Notes under the pieces: model-generated
The model's input: only the letters and a program-made list of their open reading frames with translations
Told to the model about the DNA's origin: nothing
Databases searched by the model: none
NCBI GenBank assembly: GCA_963726615.1
Contig: CAVSCX010000010.1
Location: forward strand, 124,001 to 188,000
Reading direction: 5' to 3'
DNA length: 64,000 nucleotides
Source: CAWDZK01 sp963726615
Lineage (GTDB): Bacteria; Actinomycetota; Actinomycetes; JACCUZ01
In this document: in pieces, positions 37,796 through 46,608 of the stretch
Layout of the letters: every line of letters begins with the position of its first letter
Position numbering within the stretch: the stretch's first letter is position 1
Program-made: the position numbers and the translations under genes

Positions 37796-40509
37796 TCGAC
37801 GAGACCGCGCTGGCCGACCCGACCCGCTGCCCCGACTGCTCCGCGCCGCTCACGACCGCCCGGGACGTCTGCCCGGCCTGCGGGCTGGTGCTGAGCGGCC
37901 CGCTCGCGGGGCGCCTCTGGCAGGTCTCGGTCCAGACCCACGAGCTGTTGCGCACCCGCGCCGGTCTCATCGCCGAGCTGCGCGCCCACGGGACGCCGGC
38001 CGCAGCGCCGGGCGCCGCCCCGGCCGGGGTGGCTGCGGCTCCGGACGGGGCGGCCCGGCCCGGGCGGACCCCGCGCCCGCGGACCGAGTGGTCGGCGCGG
38101 CGGGTCCAGAACCTGCTCCTCGCCCTTGGCGTCGGGCTGCTCGGCGTCGCCGCCGTGATCTTCGTGGCCGTGTCCTGGGACCGGCTCGGGGTGGGAGGTC
38201 GCTCGGCCGTGATGGCCGGGATCACCGCGCTCGCGGGCTTCGGCGCGGTGCGGGCACACCGCCGCGGCCTGCTCTCGACCGCGGAGTGGCTCTCCCTGCT
38301 CACCGTCGGGCTCGGCGTCCTGGACTGCTACGGCGCCCGCAGCTCGGACCTCGCCGGTCTCGGGGCGGTCGACGGGCAGGTGTTCTGGGCCGGTGCCCTC
38401 GCGGTCGTCGCCGGGCTCACGGCGCTCCTCACGGTGGTCCTGCCCGCCCGGGTGCTCCCGGTGACCGCCGCGCTGCTCAGCCAGCTCCCCCTCCTGCTGG
38501 TGGCCGACCATCTAGTCGTCGACGCGGCGCGGCCGTTGGCGCTCGCCGCGGCACTCCTCGCGGTCCAGGCGGTCGTCGACCTCGCGGCCGTCGCCGTCTG
38601 GCCGAGCGGTTCACGAACCCGCGACGCCCGCGTCGTCCTCGCGGTCGGCGGCGCGCTGGCCCACCTGCTGGCGTCGTCCGCGGCCGGTGCGGCGGCGTAC
38701 ACCGAGACCGGGTCGCTGGTGGTGGGCACCGGGCTGCTGCTGGTCCTTGCCGGCGTCCTCGCGGTCGCAGGAACGCTGCTCGCCGGTCGCCCGCGGGTCG
38801 CCCCGGCGCTGCCCTGGGTGGACGGCCTGGCGGCGACCCTCGTCGTGGCGGGTCTCTGGGCGCCCGTCGTCGACCGGACGCCGGATCGCTGGCTCGGGCC
38901 GGCGCTCGGGGCGGCAGCCCTCGCCGTGCTGGCAGCGACGCTGGCCCTGCCCGCGGCACGGCGTCGTCCCGCGGCCGTGGTGCTGCTCGTCGCCGGGCTG
39001 GCGCCGATGCTCGCGGCGACGGAGACCGTCGCGGACGCGGCCGAGCGGGCGCTCGCCCCGATCGAGCGTCCGTGGGCGGGGGACACGTCGACGGCGGCGT
39101 GGGCTGCCGGCTGGCCGGACGTCCTGTCGCTCCTGGCGGTCGCCGCCGCGCTGCTGCTCGGGGCGCACGTCCTGCGCCTGGCCACCGGCCTCGTCGTGGC
39201 CGTGCCCGTGCTGGCCGTGGCGGCCGCCCTGGCCGCGCCGGCCGCGGGTGCCGGCTACCCGGTGCAGCTCGGCCTGCTGGGGCTGGTCGGCGCAGCGCTG
39301 CTGGTCACGGGCGCGCGGCTGGTCCGACAGGGCCGCGCGCCCGCCGGCTGGGCCGCCCTCTGGTCCGGCGCCGTAGGGCTCGTCCTCATGTCCACCTGGT
39401 CCTTCGCCGTGCCCGCCGCGACGATCGCCGCGCTTCCCGGTGCTGCCGCTGCCCTGCTCGCGGGAGCCCTCGCGGCGGCGGGCCCCGTGTCCCTGCGGCC
39501 GTGGCGGGTCGCCCTGGTGACAGGGACGCTGGTGCTCGGGCTCGTCGAGGCCGGCGCGGCGACCCGCGACGGCGGCGCCGGCTGGCCGGCGGTCTGGTCG
39601 GTCGTCCTGGTGCTCGCCGTCGTCGTCGCCGTGGGCGTCGCGTCCGGGCTCGCCGCACGCACCGCGGCAGCCGACGTCTTCTGGGCGCCTCTGCACACCG
39701 CCGCCGTGGTGGCGGCGGCGGCGGCAGCCGTCGCAGGCTCGGGGGCGGTCGCCGGCTGGCAGGACGTGGCGGTCGCGGGCAGCGGGCTGGCGGCGGCGTG
39801 CACGGCGGCGCTGCTGCTGGCCGCCAGCGCCGTTCCGGCGCCGCCCACCCGCCGACCGGTGCGGGGTGCCGTGCAGGTCGTGTCGGTGCTGGCGGCCGGT
39901 CCCGCCGTCGCGGCCGCCGCGCTGGACGGCGACAGGCTGTGGGTGGCGCTGCTCGCGCTCGGCGTGGGCGTTGCCGTCGTGGCGGTCACGCCCGAGCGGC
40001 ACCCCGTGGGCTGGGTCGCCGGCGTGGTCCTCGCCGGCAGCAGCTGGGTGCGGCTGGCGCTGTCGGACGTCGACGCACCGGAGGCCTACACGGTGCCGGG
40101 CGGGGTCGCCCTGCTGGTGGTCGGCTTCCTGCGCCGTCGGCGCGACCCGGCGTACGGCTCCTGGCAGGCCTACGGCAGCGGGCTCTCGCTCGCCCTGGTG
40201 CCGAGCCTGCTGCGCGCCGTGACCGACGCCGGGGACCTGCGGCCGCTGCTGCTCGCGGTCGTTGCCGCCGGTGTCGTGGCGGCCGGTGCGGCCCGGCGGC
40301 TGCAGGCACCGCTGCTGGTCGGCGCCGGCGTGCTCGCCGTGGACGCGCTGGTGCAGCTGGCGCCGTACCTGGCGACGGCCTACGACGTGGTCCCGCGGTG
40401 GCTCACGATCGGGGTGCTCGGCCTGCTGTTGCTCGTCGCCGGGGCGACCTACGAGCAGCGGGTCCGGGACCTGCGCCGGGTCGGCCGTCACGTCGCGCGG
40501 CTCGGCTGA
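37792..40509 (+). CDS. SCO7613-type giant polytopic membrane protein with zinc ribbon
   Basis: A 905-aa protein from GTG 37792. It opens with a zinc ribbon: Cys13-X2-Cys16 (CPDC) and Cys27-X2-Cys30 (CPAC). A coiled or helical linker and a Pro/Ala-rich hinge lead to about 20 or more hydrophobic helices rich in Ala, Val and Leu, starting at NLLLALGVGLLGVAAVIFVA. The C-terminus LLLLVAGATYEQRVRDLRR is conserved in family proteins named after Streptomyces SCO7613. The function of the family is unknown to me. It is followed by a two-component system 59 bp downstream. Confidence 0.8.
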   Translation: MIDETALADPTRCPDCSAPLTTARDVCPACGLVLSGPLAGRLWQVSVQTHELLRTRAGLIAELRAHGTPAAAPGAAPAGVAAAPDGAARPGRTPRPRTEWSARRVQNLLLALGVGLLGVAAVIFVAVSWDRLGVGGRSAVMAGITALAGFGAVRAHRRGLLSTAEWLSLLTVGLGVLDCYGARSSDLAGLGAVDGQVFWAGALAVVAGLTALLTVVLPARVLPVTAALLSQLPLLLVADHLVVDAARPLALAAALLAVQAVVDLAAVAVWPSGSRTRDARVVLAVGGALAHLLASSAAGAAAYTETGSLVVGTGLLLVLAGVLAVAGTLLAGRPRVAPALPWVDGLAATLVVAGLWAPVVDRTPDRWLGPALGAAALAVLAATLALPAARRRPAAVVLLVAGLAPMLAATETVADAAERALAPIERPWAGDTSTAAWAAGWPDVLSLLAVAAALLLGAHVLRLATGLVVAVPVLAVAAALAAPAAGAGYPVQLGLLGLVGAALLVTGARLVRQGRAPAGWAALWSGAVGLVLMSTWSFAVPAATIAALPGAAAALLAGALAAAGPVSLRPWRVALVTGTLVLGLVEAGAATRDGGAGWPAVWSVVLVLAVVVAVGVASGLAARTAAADVFWAPLHTAAVVAAAAAAVAGSGAVAGWQDVAVAGSGLAAACTAALLLAASAVPAPPTRRPVRGAVQVVSVLAAGPAVAAAALDGDRLWVALLALGVGVAVVAVTPERHPVGWVAGVVLAGSSWVRLALSDVDAPEAYTVPGGVALLVVGFLRRRRDPAYGSWQAYGSGLSLALVPSLLRAVTDAGDLRPLLLAVVAAGVVAAGAARRLQAPLLVGAGVLAVDALVQLAPYLATAYDVVPRWLTIGVLGLLLLVAGATYEQRVRDLRRVGRHVARLG

Positions 40510-40568
40510 GTCGCGAAACGCCCTGGACGCAGCACTGCTGCGCGGGCCGTTGTGCCTACGATGCCTGC

Positions 40569-41240
40569 ATGACGCGCGTGCTCCTGGCCGAGGACGACCA
40601 GGCGATCTCCGAGCCGCTTGCGCGTGCCCTACGTCGTGAGGGCTACGAGGTCGAGGTGTGTGAGGACGGGCCCGGAGCGCTCGAGTCGGCGACCAGCACA
40701 CCGGTCGACCTCGTCGTGCTGGACATCGGGCTGCCGGGCATGGACGGCCTCGAGGTCTGCCGCCGGCTGCGTGGCGAGGGCAGTGGCGTCCCGGTCCTCG
40801 TCCTCACGGCGCGCATCGACGAGGTCGACACGGTGGTGGGTCTCGACGCGGGTGCCGACGACTACGTCACGAAGCCGTTCCGGCTGGCCGAGCTGCTCGC
40901 CCGGGTGCGCGCCCTCCTGCGCCGGGGCGGGATCGAGATCGCCCAGGGGGTGCACGGCGTGCGCATCGACGTCGACTCGCACCGGGCGTGGATGGACGAG
41001 CACGAGCTGTCCCTGACGGCCAAGGAGTTCGACCTGCTGCGTGTCCTGCTGCGTGAGAGCGGCAAGGTCGTCACCCGCGAGCAGCTCATGCGCGAGGTCT
41101 GGGACACCGCGTGGTGGGGTTCCACCAAGACGCTGGACATGCACGTCTCCTGGCTGCGCAAGAAGCTGGGGGACGACGCCGCCAACCCGCGCTTCATCAC
41201 GACCGTGCGGGGCGTCGGGTTCCGCTTCGAACGCGAGTGA
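40569..41240 (+). CDS. OmpR/PhoB-family response regulator
   Basis: A 223-aa regulator. Receiver domain: LLAEDDQAISEPLARAL with the acidic pair, phosphoacceptor Asp52 in VVLDIGLPGMDG, LVLTAR, and Lys in DDYVTKPFRLAEL. The C-terminal winged helix is LSLTAKEFDLLRVLL, REQLMREVWDTAWWGSTKTL and LRKKLGDDAANPRFITTVRG. ATG 40569 is the only sensible start. Its sensor kinase follows 34 bp downstream. A target operon is not evident. Confidence 0.95.
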   Translation: MTRVLLAEDDQAISEPLARALRREGYEVEVCEDGPGALESATSTPVDLVVLDIGLPGMDGLEVCRRLRGEGSGVPVLVLTARIDEVDTVVGLDAGADDYVTKPFRLAELLARVRALLRRGGIEIAQGVHGVRIDVDSHRAWMDEHELSLTAKEFDLLRVLLRESGKVVTREQLMREVWDTAWWGSTKTLDMHVSWLRKKLGDDAANPRFITTVRGVGFRFERE

Positions 41241-41274
41241 CGAGGCGGCGCCCGCCGGCCGGTGTGGGTCTGCG

Positions 41275-42258
41275 GTGAGGGTCCGAGTGCTGGCGACGAG
41301 CGTGCTCGTCGCCGTTCTCACCGTTCTGCTGGTCGGTGTTCCTCTCGGCGGCCTCGCACTGTCCGACGGTGACGTCTCGACCGCTGTCGTGGTGAACCTC
41401 GGTCTCGTCGGCACAGCGCTGGCGCTGGGCGCGGCCGTCGTGGTCGGGGGGTTGCAGGCCAAGACGCTCCGGGGACCGCTGGCCGGCCTCCAACGACGGG
41501 CCGAGAGCCTCGGATCGGGGCAGAAGCGCGAGCCGCTGCGGACGTCGGGTATCGCCGAGGTCGACCGGGTCAACGAGCTGCTGGAGCGCAGTGCCGATCG
41601 GGTCGACCGGCTGATCGCCGCGGAGCGCCAGTTCGCGTCCGACGCGTCGCACCAGCTGCGCACCCCGCTCACCGCGCTGTCGATGCGGCTCGAGGAGATC
41701 ATGCAGGCCGAGGACCAGCAGACGGTTCGCGAGGAGGCGGCGTCGGCGCTGGCGCAGGCAGAGCGGTTGGCCACGGTGGTCGAGCACCTCCTCGACGGGG
41801 TGCGCGACAACAACCTGCGGGCCGGCCCGGTGCCGCTGGACGAGATCGTCCTCCAGCAGGTGGTGGAGTGGGAGCCGGCGTTCGGTGCCCGGCACCGGGT
41901 CGTCAAGGCCACCGGCACCCGCGGACTTGTCGCGCTGGCCACGCCGAACGGCCTCTCCCAGGTCCTGGCGACCCTGCTGGAGAACAGCCTGATCCACGGT
42001 GCCGGCACGGTCACCGTGTCGACTCGCTCGACCGGCATCTCGCTGGTCGTCGAGGTCTCCGACGAGGGCCCGGGGGTGCCGGCCGAGCTCGGGTCGCGGA
42101 TCTTCGAGCGCTCGGTGAGCGGCCGGCGCGGGACCGGCCTCGGTCTGGCCGTCGCGCGCGAGCTGGCCGAGGCCGACGGTGGCCGGCTGGAGCTGGTGCA
42201 GCAGAAGCCGGCGATGTTCGCGCTGTTCCTCAGCGCGGCCGGAGCGGGTCCTCGCTGA
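41275..42258 (+). CDS. small sensor histidine kinase
   Basis: A 327-aa kinase from GTG 41275. Two helices near residues 5-30 and 38-58 bracket a very short extracellular loop of about ten residues, so it may sense membrane state rather than a bound ligand. A HAMP-like linker precedes the H box ASDASHQLRTPLTALSM with His126. The ATPase has N box LENSLIHGAGTV, G1 DEGPGVPAE and G2 GTGLGLAVAREL. It phosphorylates the preceding response regulator. Its 3' end overlaps the convergent gtrA-like gene by 29 bp. Confidence 0.93.
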   Translation: MRVRVLATSVLVAVLTVLLVGVPLGGLALSDGDVSTAVVVNLGLVGTALALGAAVVVGGLQAKTLRGPLAGLQRRAESLGSGQKREPLRTSGIAEVDRVNELLERSADRVDRLIAAERQFASDASHQLRTPLTALSMRLEEIMQAEDQQTVREEAASALAQAERLATVVEHLLDGVRDNNLRAGPVPLDEIVLQQVVEWEPAFGARHRVVKATGTRGLVALATPNGLSQVLATLLENSLIHGAGTVTVSTRSTGISLVVEVSDEGPGVPAELGSRIFERSVSGRRGTGLGLAVARELAEADGGRLELVQQKPAMFALFLSAAGAGPR

Positions 42259-42730
42259 GGCCGTCGGCCGGTCCGCCACCGGGTGCGGCGGACGTGGCGA
42301 CCAGCTGGGGGAACACCCAGCGTCGGTAGGACCAGAACCGGAACGTCGTGCCCAGCACCATGCCCACCCCGTTCGCGGCGATGTTGTCCGAGAGGCGGCT
42401 GGTGAAGTCGAGCAGGTAGTGCGAGACGCCCAGGCAGGCCAGCGCGATGGCCAGCCCCACGCCGTTGAGCAGGAAGAACAGCGAGTACTCCCGGCGTACG
42501 GTCGACCGGCTGCGGCGCCGGAACGTCCAGGAGCGGTTGCCGGCGTAGGCCACCGTGGTGGCCACGATCGTCGCGACGGCCTTGGAGGTGAGCGGCTTGT
42601 CGGTCAGGTGCAGCAGCAGGTTGAACAGGCCGACGTCGACCACGAAGGCGAAGCCGCCGACGACACCGAACTTCATCAGCTCGCGGACCAGCTGACCCAA
42701 CCGGTAGTACGCGGCGAGCAGGGTCCTCAT
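42230..42730 (-). CDS. GtrA-family membrane protein
   Basis: A 166-aa protein with four hydrophobic helices, the GtrA fold that helps flip or use polyprenyl-linked sugars. Family patterns are LMKFGVVGGFAFVVDVGLFN, VAYAGNRSWTFRR and LGTTFRFWSYRRWVF. ATG 42730 gives the standard length. M. tuberculosis has a GtrA protein (Rv3277) at the same spot beside purK. The basic C-terminal tail is cytoplasmic. It may act with cell-wall polysaccharide enzymes. Confidence 0.9.
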   Translation of the reverse strand: MRTLLAAYYRLGQLVRELMKFGVVGGFAFVVDVGLFNLLLHLTDKPLTSKAVATIVATTVAYAGNRSWTFRRRSRSTVRREYSLFFLLNGVGLAIALACLGVSHYLLDFTSRLSDNIAANGVGMVLGTTFRFWSYRRWVFPQLVATSAAPGGGPADGLSEDPLRPR

Positions 42731-42907
42731 GGGCCGGCGAGCGGCGCGGTCAGCGGAGCGGCGGCCACACGCACGAGCCTAACGCCGGGGCCGGGGCCGC
42801 CGCGGACGTGGCACGATGGGCGACGTACGACGTGACATGTGTCCGCATGTCAGCGCCCCAGGTGACACACCCCGTCGCCGCACAGCACCCCATCGCCAGG
42901 AGACCCC

Positions 42908-44065
42908 GTGAGCGCCACCCACCTCAGCGACGAGCTCGAGTCGCTGCGCAAGACAGTCGAGGAGTTCGCCCACGACGTCGTCGCGCCCGTCATCGGCGAG
43001 CTCTACGAGCGCGACGAGTTCCCCTACGACATCGTGCGGCAGATGGGCGAGATGGGGCTCTTCGGCCTGCCGTTCCCCGAGGAGCACGGCGGGATGGGCG
43101 GGGACTACTTCGCGCTCTGCATCGTGCTCGAGGAGCTGGCCCGGGTCGACTCGTCGGTGGCGATCACCCTCGAGGCAGGCGTCTCGCTGGGTGCCATGCC
43201 GATCCATCGGTTCGGCACGCCCGAGCAGAAGGCGACCTGGCTGCCGGAGCTCGTCTCCGGACGGATGCTCGGGGCCTTCGGGCTCACCGAACCCGGCGCG
43301 GGCTCGGACGCTGGCGGGACGACCACAACGGCGCGGCTGTCCGAGGACGGCTCCGAGTGGGTGATCAACGGCACCAAGGCGTTCATCACCAACTCGGGCA
43401 CCGACATCACCGGGCTGGTCACCGTCACCGCCGTCACCGGTTCCAGGGACGACGGCAAGAAGGAGATCTCGGCCATCATCGTCCCGAGCGGGACGCCCGG
43501 CTTCACCGTGTCGAAGAAGTACTCCAAGGTCGGCTGGAACGCCTCGGACACCCGCGAGCTGTCGTTCTCGGACGCCCGGGTGCCCGTCGCGAACCTCCTG
43601 GGCGAGCGGGGGCGCGGGTACGCGCAGTTCCTCTCGACGCTGGACGAGGGACGGATCGCCATCGCGGCGCTCGGCGTCGGGCTGGCGCAGGGCTGCGTCG
43701 ACGAGTCGGTGAAGTACGCCAAGGCGCGCTCGGCGTTCGGCCGCCCGATCGGCGACAACCAGGCGATCCAGTTCAAGATCGCGGACATGGAGATGCGGGC
43801 GCACACCGCACGGCTTGCCTACTACGACGCCGCCGCCCGGATGCTGCGTGGTGAGCCGTTCAAGAAGCAGGCGGCGATCGCCAAGCTCTACTCCTCGGAG
43901 ATCGCGGTGACCAACGCGCGCGAGGCCACCCAGGTGCACGGCGGCTACGGCTTCATGAACGAGTTCCCGGTGGCCCGGATGTGGCGTGACTCCAAGATCC
44001 TCGAGATCGGTGAGGGCACCTCCGAGGTGCAGCGCATGCTCATCGCCCGCGAGCTCGGCCTCTAG
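42908..44065 (+). CDS. acyl-CoA dehydrogenase (FadE25-like)
   Basis: A 385-aa flavin enzyme making a trans-2-enoyl-CoA. GTG 42908 follows CAGGAG. FAD and substrate regions include GAFGLTEPGAGSDAGG, WVINGTKAFITNSG, KIADMEMRAHTARL, TQVHGGYGFMNEFP and ILEIGEGTSEVQRM with the catalytic glutamate. M. tuberculosis has fadE25 at this place next to purE-purK. Short branched-chain substrates are likely but not proven. It is followed by purK, which has its own promoter. Confidence 0.94.
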   Translation: MSATHLSDELESLRKTVEEFAHDVVAPVIGELYERDEFPYDIVRQMGEMGLFGLPFPEEHGGMGGDYFALCIVLEELARVDSSVAITLEAGVSLGAMPIHRFGTPEQKATWLPELVSGRMLGAFGLTEPGAGSDAGGTTTTARLSEDGSEWVINGTKAFITNSGTDITGLVTVTAVTGSRDDGKKEISAIIVPSGTPGFTVSKKYSKVGWNASDTRELSFSDARVPVANLLGERGRGYAQFLSTLDEGRIAIAALGVGLAQGCVDESVKYAKARSAFGRPIGDNQAIQFKIADMEMRAHTARLAYYDAAARMLRGEPFKKQAAIAKLYSSEIAVTNAREATQVHGGYGFMNEFPVARMWRDSKILEIGEGTSEVQRMLIARELGL

Positions 44066-44139
44066 CACCGACTCCGGACCCGGTGGACCGCTGCCTGGAG
44101 GCACCCGCCGGCTGAGGCCGGTCCACCCGGGTCGGTCGG

Positions 44140-44145
44140 TAGGGT
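44140..44145 (+). promoter_or_regulatory. putative -10 element of purK
   Basis: TAGGGT, 8 nt before GTG 44154 and with no ribosome site between, consistent with leaderless purKE transcription. Confidence 0.45.
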
Positions 44146-44153
44146 CGCGCATC

Positions 44154-45302
44154 GTGGGTGAACAGGCGGACGGGCGCTTCCCGGTGGTGGGCGTGGTGGG
44201 CGGCGGTCAGCTGGCCCGGATGATGGCGGCGCCGGCCATCGGGCTGGGCATCGAGCTGCGGGTGCTGGCCCGGGACGCCCGCGACAGCGCGGCCCGGGTG
44301 GTGCCGGGCACCACCCTGGGCGCCGAGGACGACCTGGACGCGCTGCGGGCGTTCGCTGCCGGGTGCGACGTCCTCACGTTCGACCACGAGCACGTCCCGA
44401 CCGGGCACCTGCGCACTCTCGAGGCCGAGGGCGTCGTCGTCCGGCCGGGTCCGGACGCCCTGGTGCACGCACAGGACAAGCTGGTGATGCGCCGACGGCT
44501 GGCCGGCCTGGGCGTGCCCTGCCCGCGCTGGGCCGAGGTCGGCGCAGCCGAGGACCTGCAGGCGTTCGGAGACGAGGTCGGCTGGCCGGTGGTCCTCAAG
44601 ACCGCCCGCGGTGGCTACGACGGCAAGGGGGTCCGTCTCGTCGACACCGTCGCTGAGGCCGGCGACTGGCTGGCCGGCGGGCCTGCGCTGCTGGTCGAGG
44701 AGCGGGTCGCGTTCACCCGCGAGCTGGCGGTGCTGGTGGCGCGCAGCCCGCACGGTCAGGCGGCCGTGTGGCCGGTCGTCGAGACGGTGCAGGTCGACGG
44801 CGTCTGCCGCGAGGTCGTGGCGCCGGCCGTGGTCAGCGAGGACCATGCACTGGCGGCGCAGCAGGCCGCCCTGCGGATCGCCGAGGGTCTCGAGGCGACC
44901 GGCGTGATGGCGGTGGAGATGTTCGACACCGAGCGCGGCGTGCTCGTCAACGAGCTGGCCATGCGCCCGCACAACAGCGGCCACTGGACCATCGAAGGCG
45001 CGCGCACCAGCCAGTTCGAGCAGCACCTGCGCGCAGTGCTCGACCTCCCGCTGGGCGACCCGTCAGCGACCGCGCCGTCCGTCGTGATGGCAAACGTCCT
45101 GGGTGGCGATCTTCCGGACATGTACGCCGGGTACCTGCACTGCCTCGCCCATGACCCGGGGATCCGGATCCACATGTACGGCAAGGACGTACGCCCAGGG
45201 CGAAAGGTGGGTCACGTGACCGCCCTCGGCCGGGATGCTGAGGACGTGCGTGCGCGTGCCCGCCACGCCGCGGCTTTCCTGCGAGGAGACATCGATGGCT
45301 AG
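44154..45302 (+). CDS. purK: N5-carboxyaminoimidazole ribonucleotide synthase
   Basis: ATP-grasp enzyme of purine synthesis that carboxylates AIR with bicarbonate. It is 382 aa from GTG 44154. Motifs are GVVGGGQLARMMA at the N-terminus, FDHEHVPTGHL, the ATP-grasp region VLKTARGGYDGKGV, LLVEERVAFTRELAV and VNELAMRPHNSGHWTIEG. The longer upstream reading frame is low complexity and rejected. It overlaps purE by 8 nt, so the two steps are coupled. Confidence 0.95.
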   Translation: MGEQADGRFPVVGVVGGGQLARMMAAPAIGLGIELRVLARDARDSAARVVPGTTLGAEDDLDALRAFAAGCDVLTFDHEHVPTGHLRTLEAEGVVVRPGPDALVHAQDKLVMRRRLAGLGVPCPRWAEVGAAEDLQAFGDEVGWPVVLKTARGGYDGKGVRLVDTVAEAGDWLAGGPALLVEERVAFTRELAVLVARSPHGQAAVWPVVETVQVDGVCREVVAPAVVSEDHALAAQQAALRIAEGLEATGVMAVEMFDTERGVLVNELAMRPHNSGHWTIEGARTSQFEQHLRAVLDLPLGDPSATAPSVVMANVLGGDLPDMYAGYLHCLAHDPGIRIHMYGKDVRPGRKVGHVTALGRDAEDVRARARHAAAFLRGDIDG

Positions 45303-45822
45303 CAACGCCCCACTGGTCGGGATCGTCATGGGCAGTGACTCCGACTGGCCGGTCATGGAGGACGCCGCAACCGCGCTGCGCGAGCTCGGCGTGCCCTACG
45401 AGGTCGACGTGGTCTCGGCGCACCGGATGCCGCGCGAGATGGTGCAGTACGGCGAGCAGGCGGCCGACCGCGGCCTGCGCGTCATCGTGGCCGGGGCCGG
45501 GGGAGCGGCCCACCTGCCCGGCATGCTGGCCAGCGTCACGCCTCTGCCGGTGATCGGCGTGCCGATCGCACTTGCCTACCTGGACGGCATGGACTCGTTG
45601 CTCTCGATGGTGCAGATGCCGTCTGGTGTCCCGGTGGCGACGGTCGCCGTCGGTGGCGCCCGCAACGCGGGCCTGCTCGCCGCACGGATCCTCGGGGCGT
45701 CCGACGAGGCGCTGCGGGGAAAGCTGGTTGCCCTCCAGGGCGAGCTGCGCGATAGGGCGATCACGAAGGGCGGCCCCCTCCGGCGCCGCAGCACCGGCGC
45801 CGGCGTGGGCTTCGGCGCCTGA
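45295..45822 (+). CDS. purE: N5-carboxyaminoimidazole ribonucleotide mutase
   Basis: Rearranges N5-CAIR to CAIR in de novo purine synthesis. It is 175 aa from ATG 45295 with AGGAG 6 nt upstream. Active-site motifs are GIVMGSDSDWPVMEDA, VVSAHRMPREM, AGAGGAAHLPGM with the flexible loop, and GGARNAGLLAARILG. The basic tail RRRSTGAGVGFGA is an extension found in actinobacterial members. It is followed by an unrelated DUF1697 gene 14 bp downstream. Confidence 0.96.
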   Translation: MASNAPLVGIVMGSDSDWPVMEDAATALRELGVPYEVDVVSAHRMPREMVQYGEQAADRGLRVIVAGAGGAAHLPGMLASVTPLPVIGVPIALAYLDGMDSLLSMVQMPSGVPVATVAVGGARNAGLLAARILGASDEALRGKLVALQGELRDRAITKGGPLRRRSTGAGVGFGA

Positions 45823-45836
45823 GGAAGGATGCCCGG

Positions 45837-46376
45837 ATGCCGACGTACGTCGCCCTGCTGCGCGGCATCAACCTCGGGTCGAAGCGACGGGTCGCGATGG
45901 CGGACCTGCGTGCCCTGCTGGCAGGTCTGGGGTACGACGACGTCCGCACCCACCTGCAGAGCGGCAACGCCGTGTTCCGGGCAGGCTCGAGGTCACCGGC
46001 GTCCGTTCGCTCGGCAGTCGAGAAGGCGATCGCGACGGGTCTGCGGATGGACGTCGACGTCGTGGTGCGGTCTGCTGCGCAGCTGGCTTCGGTCGTCGAT
46101 GCCGACCCGTTCGCCGGCACCGCGACCGACCCGGCCCGCTACCTGGTGACCTTTCTCGACAAGGCGCCACCGAAGGGCTGGCTGTCCGACGTCGACGTCG
46201 CCTCGTACCAGCCGGAGCAGGTCGCGGTCCGCGGCGCGGAGATCTACCTGTGGCTGCCCGAGGGGGTGCACACCAGCCGGTTGGCCCGCCTGGTCGGCGA
46301 CGCGAAGCTCGGCGGCACGGCGACCTCGCGCAACTGGAACGTCGTCCGCAGGCTGGCCGAGATGGCGGTCGGCTGA
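45837..46376 (+). CDS. DUF1697 protein
   Basis: A 179-aa protein of the DUF1697 family. The signature N-terminus is TYVALLRGINLGSKRRVAM, then the motif VRTHLQSGNAVFRAG, and near the end KLGGTATSRNWNVVRRLAEM. The structure of the family is a duplicated ferredoxin-like fold with no known activity. It starts 14 bp after purE and is probably cotranscribed, but a link to purine synthesis is not known. The next gene converges. Confidence 0.9.
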   Translation: MPTYVALLRGINLGSKRRVAMADLRALLAGLGYDDVRTHLQSGNAVFRAGSRSPASVRSAVEKAIATGLRMDVDVVVRSAAQLASVVDADPFAGTATDPARYLVTFLDKAPPKGWLSDVDVASYQPEQVAVRGAEIYLWLPEGVHTSRLARLVGDAKLGGTATSRNWNVVRRLAEMAVG

Positions 46377-46386
46377 GCCTCTGCCG

Positions 46387-46608
46387 TCAGCCGTCGTAGC
46401 GTAGGAGGTCCCCGGGCTGGCAGGCGAGCTCCCGGCAGATCGCCGAGAGAGTGGAGAACCGCACCGCCTTGGCCCGGTCGTTCTTGAGCACGGACAGGTT
46501 CACGATCGTCACCCCGACCCGCTCGGCCAGCTCGGTCAGGGTCATGCCGCGCTCCGCGAGCACGTCGTCGAGGTGGACCGAGATCAGGTGCTCCTCCTCG
46601 GACGGCAT
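46387..46608 (-). CDS. small Cro/CI-type HTH regulator (YozG-like)
   Basis: A 73-aa single-domain repressor-like protein. ATG 46608 is chosen; it shares one base with the stop of the upstream DUF2975 gene (TGATG). The HTH runs LDDVLAERGMTLTELAERVG, then VTIVNLSVLKNDRAKAVR and LSAICRELACQPGDLL, the typical YozG/DUF3-type pattern found with DUF2975 partners. It is the likely binder of the palindromes upstream of the operon, giving autoregulation, but that is inference. Confidence 0.88.
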   Translation of the reverse strand: MPSEEEHLISVHLDDVLAERGMTLTELAERVGVTIVNLSVLKNDRAKAVRFSTLSAICRELACQPGDLLRYDG

